NCBI GenBank assembly: GCA_022509005.1 | Contig: JAFLUC010000009.1 | Location: forward strand, 1-45,842 | Source of the DNA: Oscillospiraceae bacterium | GTDB lineage: Bacteria; Bacillota; Clostridia; UBA1381 | Reading direction: 5' to 3' | DNA: 45,842 bases | In this document: piece after piece, positions 27,101 to 34,893 of the stretch | Numbering within the stretch: position 1 is the first letter of the stretch | Layout of the letters: every line of letters starts with the position of its first letter | Notes under the pieces: generated by a model | Databases searched by the model: none | Told to the model about the DNA's origin: nothing | Seen by the model: the letters and a program-made list of their open reading frames with translations, nothing else | Translations under genes and position numbers: made by a program

Positions 27101-30100
27101 GCCGATATCTTACTTGAAGGTGAATAATCAAGCAGCTTCGTGGTGAAAGCACCCGCTGCACGCTGCAGCGCCTCAACCTTGATATATCCGTTGTCGGGAC
27201 TCTCGTAGACGTATGAGGTCATGTACCTGTCATAGTCAGTTTTAGCAACAGAGAAGAAGCAGCGCAGATATCCGTTTTTGTCGATATAGAATTTTGTTGG
27301 GGTTGTTTCGGTAGGTACATATACTGCATTTACCGTGTCCGTGGGAAGCTTTTTTTTGTTTCCTGTCGGTATCGTAAGCTCATTATCATTAAAGTCTGCA
27401 TATTGCGATACCTCAATACCCTTCAGTTCCTTAGAGGATTCTATACCTTGCGCATAATAATCAGAATCCAGATCACTCGCGGGATTCATATAATACCAGC
27501 CGGCATAAGTATTTGCAGTGTTCAAAAAATCAGCACTTATAAATCCGATTGGTCTATCTCCCGCATGAATTGGCTGATTGCCGGAATATGTTGTTTGGGA
27601 TGAGGAGCCGGAACCAGAACCTGACGATCCACTTGGAGTGAATACAATACCGTAGATGTTAAGACCACTTCCGGAACTTCCGATATATACCTCCGAACCA
27701 GCAGATACATCATGCGAGTAAATATCCTTTGCTTTCGACTTCGGAGAATCATAGTTTACACCATTTTGCTGTATTCTACAGCCTCTATCACTGGAAGAGC
27801 TAGCAGTTTCGAAATAAACAGTTATTGTTCCGTTCGATGGAGGTGTGAATACAAATACTCTAGACGTGGTGCTCATACCTCCTCCGACTTGAATCGCATT
27901 AGTTGATTTAAAACCATCACTAAACGAGCCGCCATTAACGTATTTTGCTGAGGCATTACCATATTTATATACAAGTCCGTTTTTGAAGTCTATATCGTTC
28001 GTAATATTGTCTTTGGTGTTAGTGCCGAATGTAAATGTTATCGGTTCACTCTCATTCGATGGTTCTATTCCAAGTATTTTCTCCTTAACCTCATCCTCTG
28101 TGAGTGCCTTATCATACACCTTGATATCGTCAATATGGATAGGCTTGCCGTTATACTGGTTTTTGAAGCCATTAAATATGATACTTCTACCAGATAGGGT
28201 TAAATTTTTTGTTGCTGTAATCTCAGTACTATTGGCAATATTCAGGTTTGTCAATCCGTTTGTTGTATCCCCAAAATAAGATGTTATTTTGCCTTCTTTA
28301 AACACATAAGTTACATAGTGTAGATCGATATTATGGAAAGCGCTTATCGCTGATACCGTATCATTTTGATCCAGTGTGGTGCTATCTTTAGGATCACCTT
28401 GATATCCCGTAAGCCACGCACGCCTAACAGATCCGCCTGGACCTGTACTTCCACTAATACGACTCTCACGAATAACTCTTAAATAGTTTTTGTTAGCAGG
28501 ATTCAAAGCTCCGATATACATAAGGTCAGCAAGATACTGATCAGTCGGTTCGGTACCGCTTTCCTTGTTTATAGCAAAAGATACAGTGAAATCCTCTGAT
28601 GGCTCTACATCTAATTTAATACCAGCAGATGAACTACCATCGATGACCAGCTGACCATCGGTTATGGGACTCCCACTAGCAGAAGCAGACGAATTAAATG
28701 AAATATTACTGCCAACTTCCTGCTGGACAATCAAATCGGCTTTTCCGCCTTTCGTACTCGCTTTGTTTGCCAATGATCCACCATCAAACGTATACCATCC
28801 GATCATACCTTCGTCTATTTCCGGTGCCTCTGTCGCATACTCCTTTCCGTCCCAGTATGCAAGCGGAGCGTACTCACTTTGATCCGTACGTTCGTCAAAT
28901 ACATAGTAGCTGTAGCCGGTTACGCCGAGCGGCGAGTTAGCTGTAAGACGCGGGTCAAGCAGCCAGTTCAATTCTTCGTCAGTAAGGAAAATATCGTTCC
29001 AGTTACCAGGCGCTTTTGTAAGCTTTTTAGCTTCCAGCTTCTTGAGATCATCTTCGGTCAGATTCAAATTCGGATTCGGGCTTTTTCCATCCGATGCGTA
29101 TATACTGATAGGATCAAGGTCGTCAGATGTCCATGCCATACTTCCCGACGCGTCAACAATCATTCCGACGTTTACAGGCTTAACTCCGCTGTACCATGAC
29201 TCAAGAGTGAGGTCAAAGGTTCTGCCGTCATTCAGCCCGGTACGTCTTGTTACTGACGCAGTCTTATCTGTGTGCAATCCTTCCTTTGTATTATAGAACT
29301 TGCATATTTCAACGTCTGCCTCATTAATTCCCACCGGCAAACCACTGATGTGGTTTCCTTCTTTATCATCGTAGCCAACTACAGGATTACCGTCATCATC
29401 ATAGATTACAGGTATAACCTTGCTGTTCCCATCTACAACTATATCTCCTACTTCATACGTTTCGCCGCCAACAGTTACATTCTTATTATATACATACACA
29501 TACGCTGTGTCATACTCAGCGACAGGATTTGACATAGTTCCCGTGAGTCCGTTCTCGCCAAACACATCTTCCCTGTTCGTGCCGGGCCTAGTATCATCAT
29601 CCTTTGAAATATAGAAAACATGGCACTTTGTCAGATGGATATTTTCATTGTACTGGATCTCTATGGAATATTTGTCAATGGTAGGATCCGGCGGAGTTAC
29701 TGCACTGTGTCCCGCAGATATCGATGTTCCGGCGTATTTCTCACCGTCAAGGGGAACTGTATTCAGCACAAGCTTACCGTCCTGCCCCATTGATTTTATG
29801 TATTCGCTGTCTGCGGCAGTTTTCATATCTTCATCGTCAACTTTTACATAATAATTAAACCCACCTCCAGTCTTGGGCACTATATAACCCTCGATGTAGG
29901 TAAAGTTCTGGGTATCATCGATTTCTCCGGAAGAACCGTCGCCGGATTCTTCGTCGTTATCGGATTTCTTCTCGTTAACAGCATGCCAATGGCGTACAAC
30001 AAAGTGCATGGAGTCGTCCCACTTACCTAATTTGCTAAAGTCTATCGATTCCTCGCCTTCCGAGAGCGCAATAATCGGCAACGCACACTGAGCCGTTAAT

Positions 30101-30153
30101 ATTATAAATGAAAGAAATGCTGCAAAATATCTCTTGAAACACATATTCTTCAT
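24166..30153 (-). CDS. LPXTG-anchored adhesin with split VWA domain, LamG-like and CBM-like inserts
   Basis: The protein has 1995 residues, with a signal peptide at about 1-30. A von Willebrand A domain begins with the metal-site motif DASGS at 334-338, but its matching Thr (TYTWTG, about 1084) and TDGKDN (1113-1118) come some 750 residues later. Inserted between are a LamG/concanavalin-like module (about 450-696; begins GWYTFDGG, ends DDIKVYDKALTEDEV), a second beta module (about 700-855) ending SGLNIYGIVF, and a Ser/Gly linker. After the VWA domain come a long beta-rich region and a type A isopeptide-like module (about 1818-1930; LTITKF, IPAGVRYEVEE). The tail has a Pro/Thr stalk, LPNTG at 1960-1964, a membrane helix and basic residues. 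The layout resembles pilus-tip adhesins such as RrgA, where arms are inserted in a VWA domain. It is probably a sortase-anchored binder of carbohydrate or host ligands. The gene is monocistronic. Confidence 0.92.
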   Translation of the reverse strand: MKNMCFKRYFAAFLSFIILTAQCALPIIALSEGEESIDFSKLGKWDDSMHFVVRHWHAVNEKKSDNDEESGDGSSGEIDDTQNFTYIEGYIVPKTGGGFNYYVKVDDEDMKTAADSEYIKSMGQDGKLVLNTVPLDGEKYAGTSISAGHSAVTPPDPTIDKYSIEIQYNENIHLTKCHVFYISKDDDTRPGTNREDVFGENGLTGTMSNPVAEYDTAYVYVYNKNVTVGGETYEVGDIVVDGNSKVIPVIYDDDGNPVVGYDDKEGNHISGLPVGINEADVEICKFYNTKEGLHTDKTASVTRRTGLNDGRTFDLTLESWYSGVKPVNVGMIVDASGSMAWTSDDLDPISIYASDGKSPNPNLNLTEDDLKKLEAKKLTKAPGNWNDIFLTDEELNWLLDPRLTANSPLGVTGYSYYVFDERTDQSEYAPLAYWDGKEYATEAPEIDEGMIGWYTFDGGSLANKASTKGGKADLIVQQEVGSNISFNSSASASGSPITDGQLVIDGSSSAGIKLDVEPSEDFTVSFAINKESGTEPTDQYLADLMYIGALNPANKNYLRVIRESRISGSTGPGGSVRRAWLTGYQGDPKDSTTLDQNDTVSAISAFHNIDLHYVTYVFKEGKITSYFGDTTNGLTNLNIANSTEITATKNLTLSGRSIIFNGFKNQYNGKPIHIDDIKVYDKALTEDEVKEKILGIEPSNESEPITFTFGTNTKDNITNDIDFKNGLVYKYGNASAKYVNGGSFSDGFKSTNAIQVGGGMSTTSRVFVFTPPSNGTITVYFETASSSSDRGCRIQQNGVNYDSPKSKAKDIYSHDVSAGSEVYIGSSGSGLNIYGIVFTPSGSSGSGSGSSSQTTYSGNQPIHAGDRPIGFISADFLNTANTYAGWYYMNPASDLDSDYYAQGIESSKELKGIEVSQYADFNDNELTIPTGNKKKLPTDTVNAVYVPTETTPTKFYIDKNGYLRCFFSVAKTDYDRYMTSYVYESPDNGYIKVEALQRAAGAFTTKLLDYSPSSKISAVRFSARNAKKSQDYLDKLVMLDWTSDTYLSTKIFSLNRAGGGTILGDTSINSYGLPQYNYGLTGGTYTWTGLLSYIDNLDPNADNDADKYLIIFTDGKDNVSGTTSTIDSKFNTAKSTTNDYSHNNYNPARAYAKQLRDKGYTIYAAMLTGGSIAQGSQAYKDAKTYLGELTGDEKRVYTTDEAMNLYNVDNSADALVKIFEDEILEYIVKKLENYTVQDYIDPRFDLVDSQGRQWHLNAGGSVTRTNTDGTATTFTVSDTNFRNITVSNGTNAKARLHYDSAADMYYLRWVDQTIPGSSFGATDVPVWSSTITVRAKDDFLGGNAVLSNGNAKMQNLVYDPLELDGTIAGTVSSGTDDSMEASDHPSKGFPRTTVNVGPVGMEDGNSDSVYMGQPMSYLDAMRSFIENAWETEQYYWNYIARYAASEYYNGTLDDLLQEIINNNELTIPYYYLPDEKHSNSTGRSPDTGKSYHEGDCIGSLTYYWSSDAGDYDPNAPTTDTDGRKTTLNVTYTPLTEAQREGKAADDSGNQLNYNEKLVTDTTETDYKWDSGYKPTQGQEIETEELKGEYEASAVSGEIILEMVISKNVIDAIRSKIPSSGIHLEYYAKLFREYDTLTSTVSTLRSPILGGIMPLANTTREEMGKFEINYTIMPDTAAGGDEVVYITLSLSEGYNGDYYNDDTMSGTYYDGTNHGLPYGTYTVEPDDDNISIDSKWLSFGSIEHVTITGENQYKFKDNNGVLGTEEQDNALGFRARADKNTAWLGTWEGAEGADYETDLLKQRYALFWVPLIPETTGELTITKFMTEKTTTYEDQEFEFTITLDADIFNYEFDPKDFDYIKVGTDNDIAWSGDGTGKHWTGTVKLKKGESITIKDIPAGVRYEVEETDKAGFYLNHESDSGDGLIRSEGSSSYVFVNSDDEEEPTPSPTPTSTPTPTPPDLPNTGGKGFNLLAIIGGALTLFAAGYVYSRKKKFIK
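24285..24320 (-). repeat. Hexanucleotide repeat encoding the Thr-Pro stalk
   Basis: Three perfect GTGTCG units are followed by three degenerate ones (ATGTCG, GCGTCG, GCGATG). On the coding strand this encodes alternating Thr/Ser-Pro just before the LPNTG anchor. Unit loss or gain would stay in frame and change the length of the wall-spanning stalk. Confidence 0.75.
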
Positions 30154-30208
30154 GTTTATCTACTCCTATCAGAAACAATTGATAAAATTGCGATATTATA
30201 TCATTACA

Positions 30209-30237
30209 ATTATACCATTATGACATTCATATTTCAA
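30209..30237 (-). promoter_or_regulatory. Promoter of the VWA adhesin
   Basis: On the minus strand TTGAAA (30232-30237) and TATAAT (30209-30214) have a 17-bp spacer. An AGGAG site follows shortly before ATG 30153. Confidence 0.82.
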
Positions 30238-30269
30238 GTATTTTACATAAAAAACACTGTAAAATGAAC

Positions 30270-30298
30270 AAAAAAGGAAGTTGTGTTCAACAACTTCC
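30270..30298 (-). terminator. Terminator after icd
   Basis: On the minus strand the 9-bp stem GGAAGTTGT / ACAACTTCC (30290-30298 with 30276-30284) has a 5-nt loop and is followed by TTTTTTG. It lies 12 nt after the icd stop. Confidence 0.9.
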
Positions 30299-30309
30299 CT
30301 TGTTTGCCC

Positions 30310-31518
30310 TTACAGCATAACCTTTAATCTTTCATCTATTGCCTTTAAGAAGTCCTCGGAATTAACCTTTGTCTTATTTTCAAGCTTTGACATCGAGTAA
30401 AGATCACCGGTCATAACGCCGTCTTCAATTGTCTTGATCGTAGCCTTTTCAAGCGCGTCCGCGTACTTTACAAGCTCCGGAAGCTTATCAAGCTCGCCGC
30501 GCTTTCTCAAAGCGCCGCTCCATGCGAAAATCGTCGCAACTGAGTTTGTTGAGGTTTCCTCACCCTTTAAGTACTTGTAATAATGTCTCTGAACTGTGCC
30601 ATGCGCAGCCTCGTATTCGTATACGCCGTCAGGTGAAACGAGAACAGACGTCATCATTGCGAGCGAGCCGTATGCTGTCGCAACCATGTCTGACATAACA
30701 TCGCCGTCATAGTTCTTGCACGCCCAGATGTAGCCGCCGTTTGAACGGATAACACGAGCAACCGCATCATCGATAAGTGTGTAGAAATACTCAATTCCCG
30801 CAGCTTCAAACTTCTCCTTGTACTCGGTTTCATATATGTCATTAAAGATATCCTTGAAGCGGTGATCGTACTTCTTTGAAATTGTGTCCTTTGTCGCAAA
30901 CCATATGTCCTGCTTTAAATCAAGAGCATAATTGAAGCACGCTCTTGCAAATGAACCTATACTCTCGTCACGGTTGTGAACACCCTGGATAATTCCGCTG
31001 TTTTTAAACTCGTGTATTGTCTCTCTTGTCTCGTTGCCGTCCTTATCGGTATAAACCAGTTCGGCCTTGCCTCCCGCCGGAACCTGCATCTCAACGTTCT
31101 TATATATATCTCCGTAAGCGTGACGAGCGATCGTTATCGGCTTCGTCCACGACGGGATATACGGCACGATACCGTTTACAAGAATCGGTGTTCTGAAAAC
31201 CGTACCGTCTAAGATTGCTCTGATTGTACCGTTCGGTGACTTCCACATCTCTTTAAGATCGTATTCTGTCATACGCGCCGCGTTCGGCGTGATCGTTGCG
31301 CACTTAACTGCAACACCGTATTTCTTTGTAGCCTCCGCACTGTCGATCGTTACCTGATCGTTTGTCTCGTTTCTGTATTCAAGACCGAGATCGTAATATT
31401 CAGTTTTCAGATCAACGTACGGTGTGATAAGGATATCCTTTATCATCTTCCAGATGACTCTGGTCATCTCGTCGCCGTCCATCTCGACAAGCGGTGTTGT
31501 CATTTGAATTTTTGCCAT
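30310..31518 (-). CDS. icd: NADP-dependent isocitrate dehydrogenase, eukaryotic-like homodimeric type
   Basis: The 402-residue enzyme oxidatively decarboxylates isocitrate to 2-oxoglutarate, supplying glutamate synthesis and NADPH. It belongs to the subfamily that includes human IDH1/2. The N-terminus [26 protein letters not shown], the substrate loop [17 protein letters not shown] and [10 protein letters not shown] are all typical, and the length is normal. AGGAGGG lies just before ATG 31518. The gene follows the SCP2 gene by 82 nt with only an imperfect hairpin between, so readthrough from that promoter may contribute. Confidence 0.96.
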   Translation of the reverse strand: MAKIQMTTPLVEMDGDEMTRVIWKMIKDILITPYVDLKTEYYDLGLEYRNETNDQVTIDSAEATKKYGVAVKCATITPNAARMTEYDLKEMWKSPNGTIRAILDGTVFRTPILVNGIVPYIPSWTKPITIARHAYGDIYKNVEMQVPAGGKAELVYTDKDGNETRETIHEFKNSGIIQGVHNRDESIGSFARACFNYALDLKQDIWFATKDTISKKYDHRFKDIFNDIYETEYKEKFEAAGIEYFYTLIDDAVARVIRSNGGYIWACKNYDGDVMSDMVATAYGSLAMMTSVLVSPDGVYEYEAAHGTVQRHYYKYLKGEETSTNSVATIFAWSGALRKRGELDKLPELVKYADALEKATIKTIEDGVMTGDLYSMSKLENKTKVNSEDFLKAIDERLKVML

Positions 31519-31550
31519 TTCTATGTCCCTCCTGTTATAGTTTTATAACA

Positions 31551-31582
31551 ACAAAAGGGATTCATGTATAGAACCCCCTTGT
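31551..31582 (-). terminator. Imperfect hairpin between SCP2 and icd genes (weak terminator or attenuator)
   Basis: On the minus strand ACAAGGGGGTTC and GAATCCCTTTTGT pair with a bulge around a TATACAT loop, and TTTTGTTGTT follows. It is weaker than the other terminators in the window and may allow readthrough into icd. Confidence 0.45.
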
Positions 31583-31599
31583 TTGCTACATTTCATAAT

Positions 31600-32040
31600 T
31601 TATTTGCTTGTCTTCTTTGCAGCTGTTTTCTTAGCTGTAGTCTTTTTTGCAGCTGGCTTCTTTTCTGCCGCCTTCGGAGCTGCCTCTGTCTTCTTAGCTG
31701 CTCTCTTCGGTGCAACATACACCGGGATTGCATCCTTTAAAGTGTCGAGCTTTTCAAAGTTACCCTGTACTGTAGCCTGACCCTTGTCCACTGCTTTGTC
31801 AAGATTGCTCTTGCCTGCAAGGATGTCCATAAGAGCCTTACGCTGTATATCTATAGTTGCATCATTGTCACGATAGTCATAGCCCTGAACGTCAACAGCG
31901 CCGTCGGTAACCTTGAAATAGAGTGTACCGCCGCAGTCCTCATCAGTAAGTGTAACCTGTACAGCCATGTCTGCAAGCTTAGCCGCGTCAACAGCAGCAA
32001 ACTTCTCCTGAATCTTCTTTAATGCGCCTTCAAATGTCAT
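31600..32040 (-). CDS. SCP2 sterol-binding-like domain protein with Lys/Ala-rich histone-H1-like tail
   Basis: The protein has 146 residues. Residues about 1-108 resemble the SCP2 fold: an N-terminal helix with EGALKKIQEKF, then a beta sheet with GGTLYFKVTDG and an ADMAVQ/ATIDIQ pattern, and helices with LMDILAGK. Such domains bind lipids. Residues about 112-146 are almost only Lys, Ala, Thr and Pro, with repeated AAKK and TAKK, resembling bacterial histone-H1-like tails that bind nucleic acid. The ATG at 32040 is chosen because GAGGAGA lies 7 nt upstream; extending upstream would put the start before that site. It has its own strong promoter. The function is not known. Confidence 0.8.
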   Translation of the reverse strand: MTFEGALKKIQEKFAAVDAAKLADMAVQVTLTDEDCGGTLYFKVTDGAVDVQGYDYRDNDATIDIQRKALMDILAGKSNLDKAVDKGQATVQGNFEKLDTLKDAIPVYVAPKRAAKKTEAAPKAAEKKPAAKKTTAKKTAAKKTSK

Positions 32041-32105
32041 AATTAATCTCCTCTCTCCGCTGTAAAATTCATGCGGATATATATGTTTCAAATTTTGACT
32101 TACTA

Positions 32106-32134
32106 AGTATAACTCATTATTTCCGCTATGTCAA
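32106..32134 (-). promoter_or_regulatory. Promoter of the SCP2 gene
   Basis: On the minus strand TTGACA (32129-32134) and TATACT (32106-32111) have a 17-bp spacer. A 5' leader of about 60 nt separates it from ATG 32040. Confidence 0.85.
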
Positions 32135-32219
32135 TCGATTTTAAAATTTTTGTCAATTTTATTGATAAATACTGCCTGTTTAAGGTTTTCGTTTGTTGAA
32201 AACTGTGCCGATTTTATCA

Positions 32220-33071
32220 TTATTTTGTTTTATTTACTTCCGCTGCCTTCAATGTATTTTTCATAAGCATGGCTATTGTCATCGGTCCCACGCCACCGGG
32301 AACGGGAGTGATTGCCGCCGCAACCTTCTCCGCGCTTTCAAATTCAACGTCACCGACAAGCTTTTTCGGCGCGATCCTGTTTATGCCTACGTCTATAACA
32401 ACAGCGCCCGGCTTTATCATGTCGCCCGTGATGAAATTCGGGATTCCCACAGCCGCAACGAGAATATCTGCGTTCTTTGTCTTTTCGGCGAGGTTCTTCG
32501 TTCTCGAATGGCATACCGTCACGGTTCCGTTCTGATGCAGCAAAAGCATACTCATCGGCTTGCCGACGATATTTGAACGTCCCACAACAACGCATTCCTT
32601 GCCGCTCACGTCAATTCCGCTTTCCTTAATAAGCTCCATAACGCCCGCCGGGGTACACGGAACAAAATCATAATTGCCCGTCATTATCTTACCCACATTT
32701 ACCGGATGAAATGCATCAACATCCTTTTTCGGATCAATTGCGTTTATAATTGCTTCATCGTCTATATGCTCCGGCACCGGAAGCTGACATAGTATACCGG
32801 AAACCTTATCGTCATTATTGAGCTTTTCAATAAGCCCAATAAGCTCCTCCTGCGTGGTTAACGCCGGAAGTACATACTCAAATGAATTGATCCCGATATA
32901 TTCACATGCAAGCTTCTTATTTCTTACGTATACCTGACTTGCCGGATCCTCTCCTACCAGTATTACCGCCAGACCCGGATTTATACCCTTTGCCTTTAAC
33001 TCCTTTACCTCTTCTTTCATCTCGTCCTTTATTCTGTCCGAGACTTCCTTTCCCTTTAACAGCATTGCCAT
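32220..33071 (-). CDS. folD: Bifunctional methylene-THF dehydrogenase / methenyl-THF cyclohydrolase
   Basis: The 283-residue enzyme interconverts 5,10-methylene-, methenyl- and 10-formyl-tetrahydrofolate for one-carbon metabolism. The active-site segment QVYVRNKK holds Tyr48 and Lys52. [13 protein letters not shown] and the NADP-binding [16 protein letters not shown] are classical, and the C-terminus [18 protein letters not shown] is intact. AAAGGAG lies 9 nt before ATG 33071. The first 155 nt lie inside the 3' end of ygiQ in another frame, so translation is probably coupled. It is the last gene of ftsK-ygiQ-folD, and no clear hairpin terminator is visible downstream. Confidence 0.97.
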   Translation of the reverse strand: MAMLLKGKEVSDRIKDEMKEEVKELKAKGINPGLAVILVGEDPASQVYVRNKKLACEYIGINSFEYVLPALTTQEELIGLIEKLNNDDKVSGILCQLPVPEHIDDEAIINAIDPKKDVDAFHPVNVGKIMTGNYDFVPCTPAGVMELIKESGIDVSGKECVVVGRSNIVGKPMSMLLLHQNGTVTVCHSRTKNLAEKTKNADILVAAVGIPNFITGDMIKPGAVVIDVGINRIAPKKLVGDVEFESAEKVAAAITPVPGGVGPMTIAMLMKNTLKAAEVNKTK

Positions 33072-34893
33072 TTTTGTATTCTCCTTTATTATTTTCTTTA
33101 TATGGTTTTATAAGACACCGCGGCACGAATCCGATAAGATCCTCTCTTCCGTTTTCGATAAGTGCGCGGCGTACCGTTTCATAATTTTCAGGCCGTTTAA
33201 ACTGCAGGAGCGCTCGCTGCGCCTCCTTCTCCTTCCGTGATCTCGGAACATAAACCGGCTTCATTGTCATCGGGTCAAGCCCGGTGTAATACATACATGT
33301 TGAGATAGTTCCCGGCGTCGGGTAAAAATCCTGCACCTGATCAGGATTTATCCGGTGCGCATTGAGATACTCTGCAAGCCTTATCGCATCACGCATCGTC
33401 GAGCCTGGGTGACTTGACATAAGATATGGAACCGCGAACTGGTTAAGCCGCATTTCCTCGTTCAGCTCATGAAACTTATCCATGAACTTGTCATAAGCCT
33501 TGCGTGAGGGCTTGCCCATGTATTTGAGCACATTATCCGAAACGTGCTCGGGTGCGACCCTGAGCTGTCCGCTTACGTGGTATTTCAAAAGCTCTCGGAA
33601 GAATGTGTCATCCTTATCCGCTATGAGATAATCAAACCGTATTCCGGAACGAATAAACACCTTCTTAACGCCTGGCAGCTTCCTTAGCCTGCGCAGCAAA
33701 TTGAGATACCGCTTATGGCTTATCTTCATATTCGTGCACGGCTCCGGATAGAGACAGTGTTTATTTTTGCACGCTCCATTTTTTGCCTGCTTCTCGCAGG
33801 CGAAATCACGAAAATTCGCCGTAGGCCCGCCTACGTCATGTATATATCCCTTAAAATCAGGATCCTTAATCATCAGCTTTGCTTCTCGTATAAGACTTTC
33901 ATCGCTTCTGGATGTCACCATCCGCCCCTGATGGAATGCGAGTGAGCAGAAATTACAATTTCCATAGCAGCCGCGATTCATTGAAAGTGAGAATTTCACT
34001 TCCTCAATCGCCTTTATTCCGCCGCTCTTTTTATACATCGGATGATAATCACGCATATACGGCAGCTCCGATACCTCGTCAAGTTCATATTCTGTAAGCG
34101 GCGGCTGCGGCGGAAGCTGTATCAGATACTTATCGCCGTGCTTCTGAGCCAGCGGCTCGCCGGTATACGGATTCTGTTCAAGATATTGTTCCCGGCATGA
34201 TATTGCATACGCTTTTTTATCGGAAGCGCATTCTTCATATGACGGTATTATCTTATATCCGTCCCCCGATTCGGACATGAAGCACGTTCCCGCAACAGTT
34301 ACGATATCACCGACTTTTACACCGCTGTTTAGCATATCAGCGATCTCAACGATCTGGTGCTCGCCCATGCCGTACATAAGTATATCAGCGCCTGAATCAA
34401 CAAGTATCGAACGGCGGACTTTATCATCCCAATAATCGTAGTGCGCAAAACGCCTCAGGCTTGCCTCAACGCCGCCGATAAGTATCGGGATTTTACCGAA
34501 AGCTTCTCTTGCGCGGTTACAGTAAACGATCGTAGCCCTGTCGGGTCTATGACCCGCCTTATTCTCCGGCGAATATGCATCGTCATGGCGGCGCTTCTTG
34601 TTTACAGTATAGTGGTTTACCATACTGTCAATATTGCCCGCGCTTACCAGCACTCCCAGACGTGGTGTTCCATATGCTTTAAGCGGCTCCGCGCTGTGCC
34701 AGTCCGGCTGAGGGCATATCGCTACCCGATACCCATGCGCTTCAAGTATTCTCGATATTATTGCGTGACCGAAGCTTGGATGATCCACATATGCATCACC
34801 GCATATATAGAGAAAATCGTAATAATCCCAACCGCGTCTGTCCATATCACGCTTCGATACCGGAAGAAAATCATATTTATTATATTCTTTCAT
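32917..34893 (-). CDS. YgiQ-family radical SAM protein with basic tail overlapping folD
   Basis: The 658-residue protein has an N-terminal YgiQ domain (about 1-290; [16 protein letters not shown]) and a radical SAM core with the cluster motif CYGNCNFC (Cys309, 313, 316). The C-terminal region has the typical [18 protein letters not shown] segment. The family is widespread in anaerobes; its reaction is unknown. Its ATG at 34891-34893 directly follows the ftsK stop codon (TAAATG), so translation is coupled. The last 51 residues are Gly/Lys/Arg-rich and read through the start of folD in another frame, an overlap of 155 nt. That tail is probably disordered. Confidence 0.93.
   Translation of the reverse strand: MKEYNKYDFLPVSKRDMDRRGWDYYDFLYICGDAYVDHPSFGHAIISRILEAHGYRVAICPQPDWHSAEPLKAYGTPRLGVLVSAGNIDSMVNHYTVNKKRRHDDAYSPENKAGHRPDRATIVYCNRAREAFGKIPILIGGVEASLRRFAHYDYWDDKVRRSILVDSGADILMYGMGEHQIVEIADMLNSGVKVGDIVTVAGTCFMSESGDGYKIIPSYEECASDKKAYAISCREQYLEQNPYTGEPLAQKHGDKYLIQLPPQPPLTEYELDEVSELPYMRDYHPMYKKSGGIKAIEEVKFSLSMNRGCYGNCNFCSLAFHQGRMVTSRSDESLIREAKLMIKDPDFKGYIHDVGGPTANFRDFACEKQAKNGACKNKHCLYPEPCTNMKISHKRYLNLLRRLRKLPGVKKVFIRSGIRFDYLIADKDDTFFRELLKYHVSGQLRVAPEHVSDNVLKYMGKPSRKAYDKFMDKFHELNEEMRLNQFAVPYLMSSHPGSTMRDAIRLAEYLNAHRINPDQVQDFYPTPGTISTCMYYTGLDPMTMKPVYVPRSRKEKEAQRALLQFKRPENYETVRRALIENGREDLIGFVPRCLIKPYKENNKGEYKNGNAVKGKGSLGQNKGRDERRGKGVKGKGYKSGSGGNTGRRGSGKSGIRKK

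Noticed and set aside
32041..32091. Longer N-terminus of the SCP2 protein from 32091
   Set aside because: GAGGAGA lies directly upstream of ATG 32040, and the extra residues would be encoded by the ribosome site itself.
32160..32219. GTTTTC / GAAAAC hairpin downstream of folD as terminator
   Set aside because: The stem is only 6 bp, AT-rich and not followed by a T tract on the minus strand.
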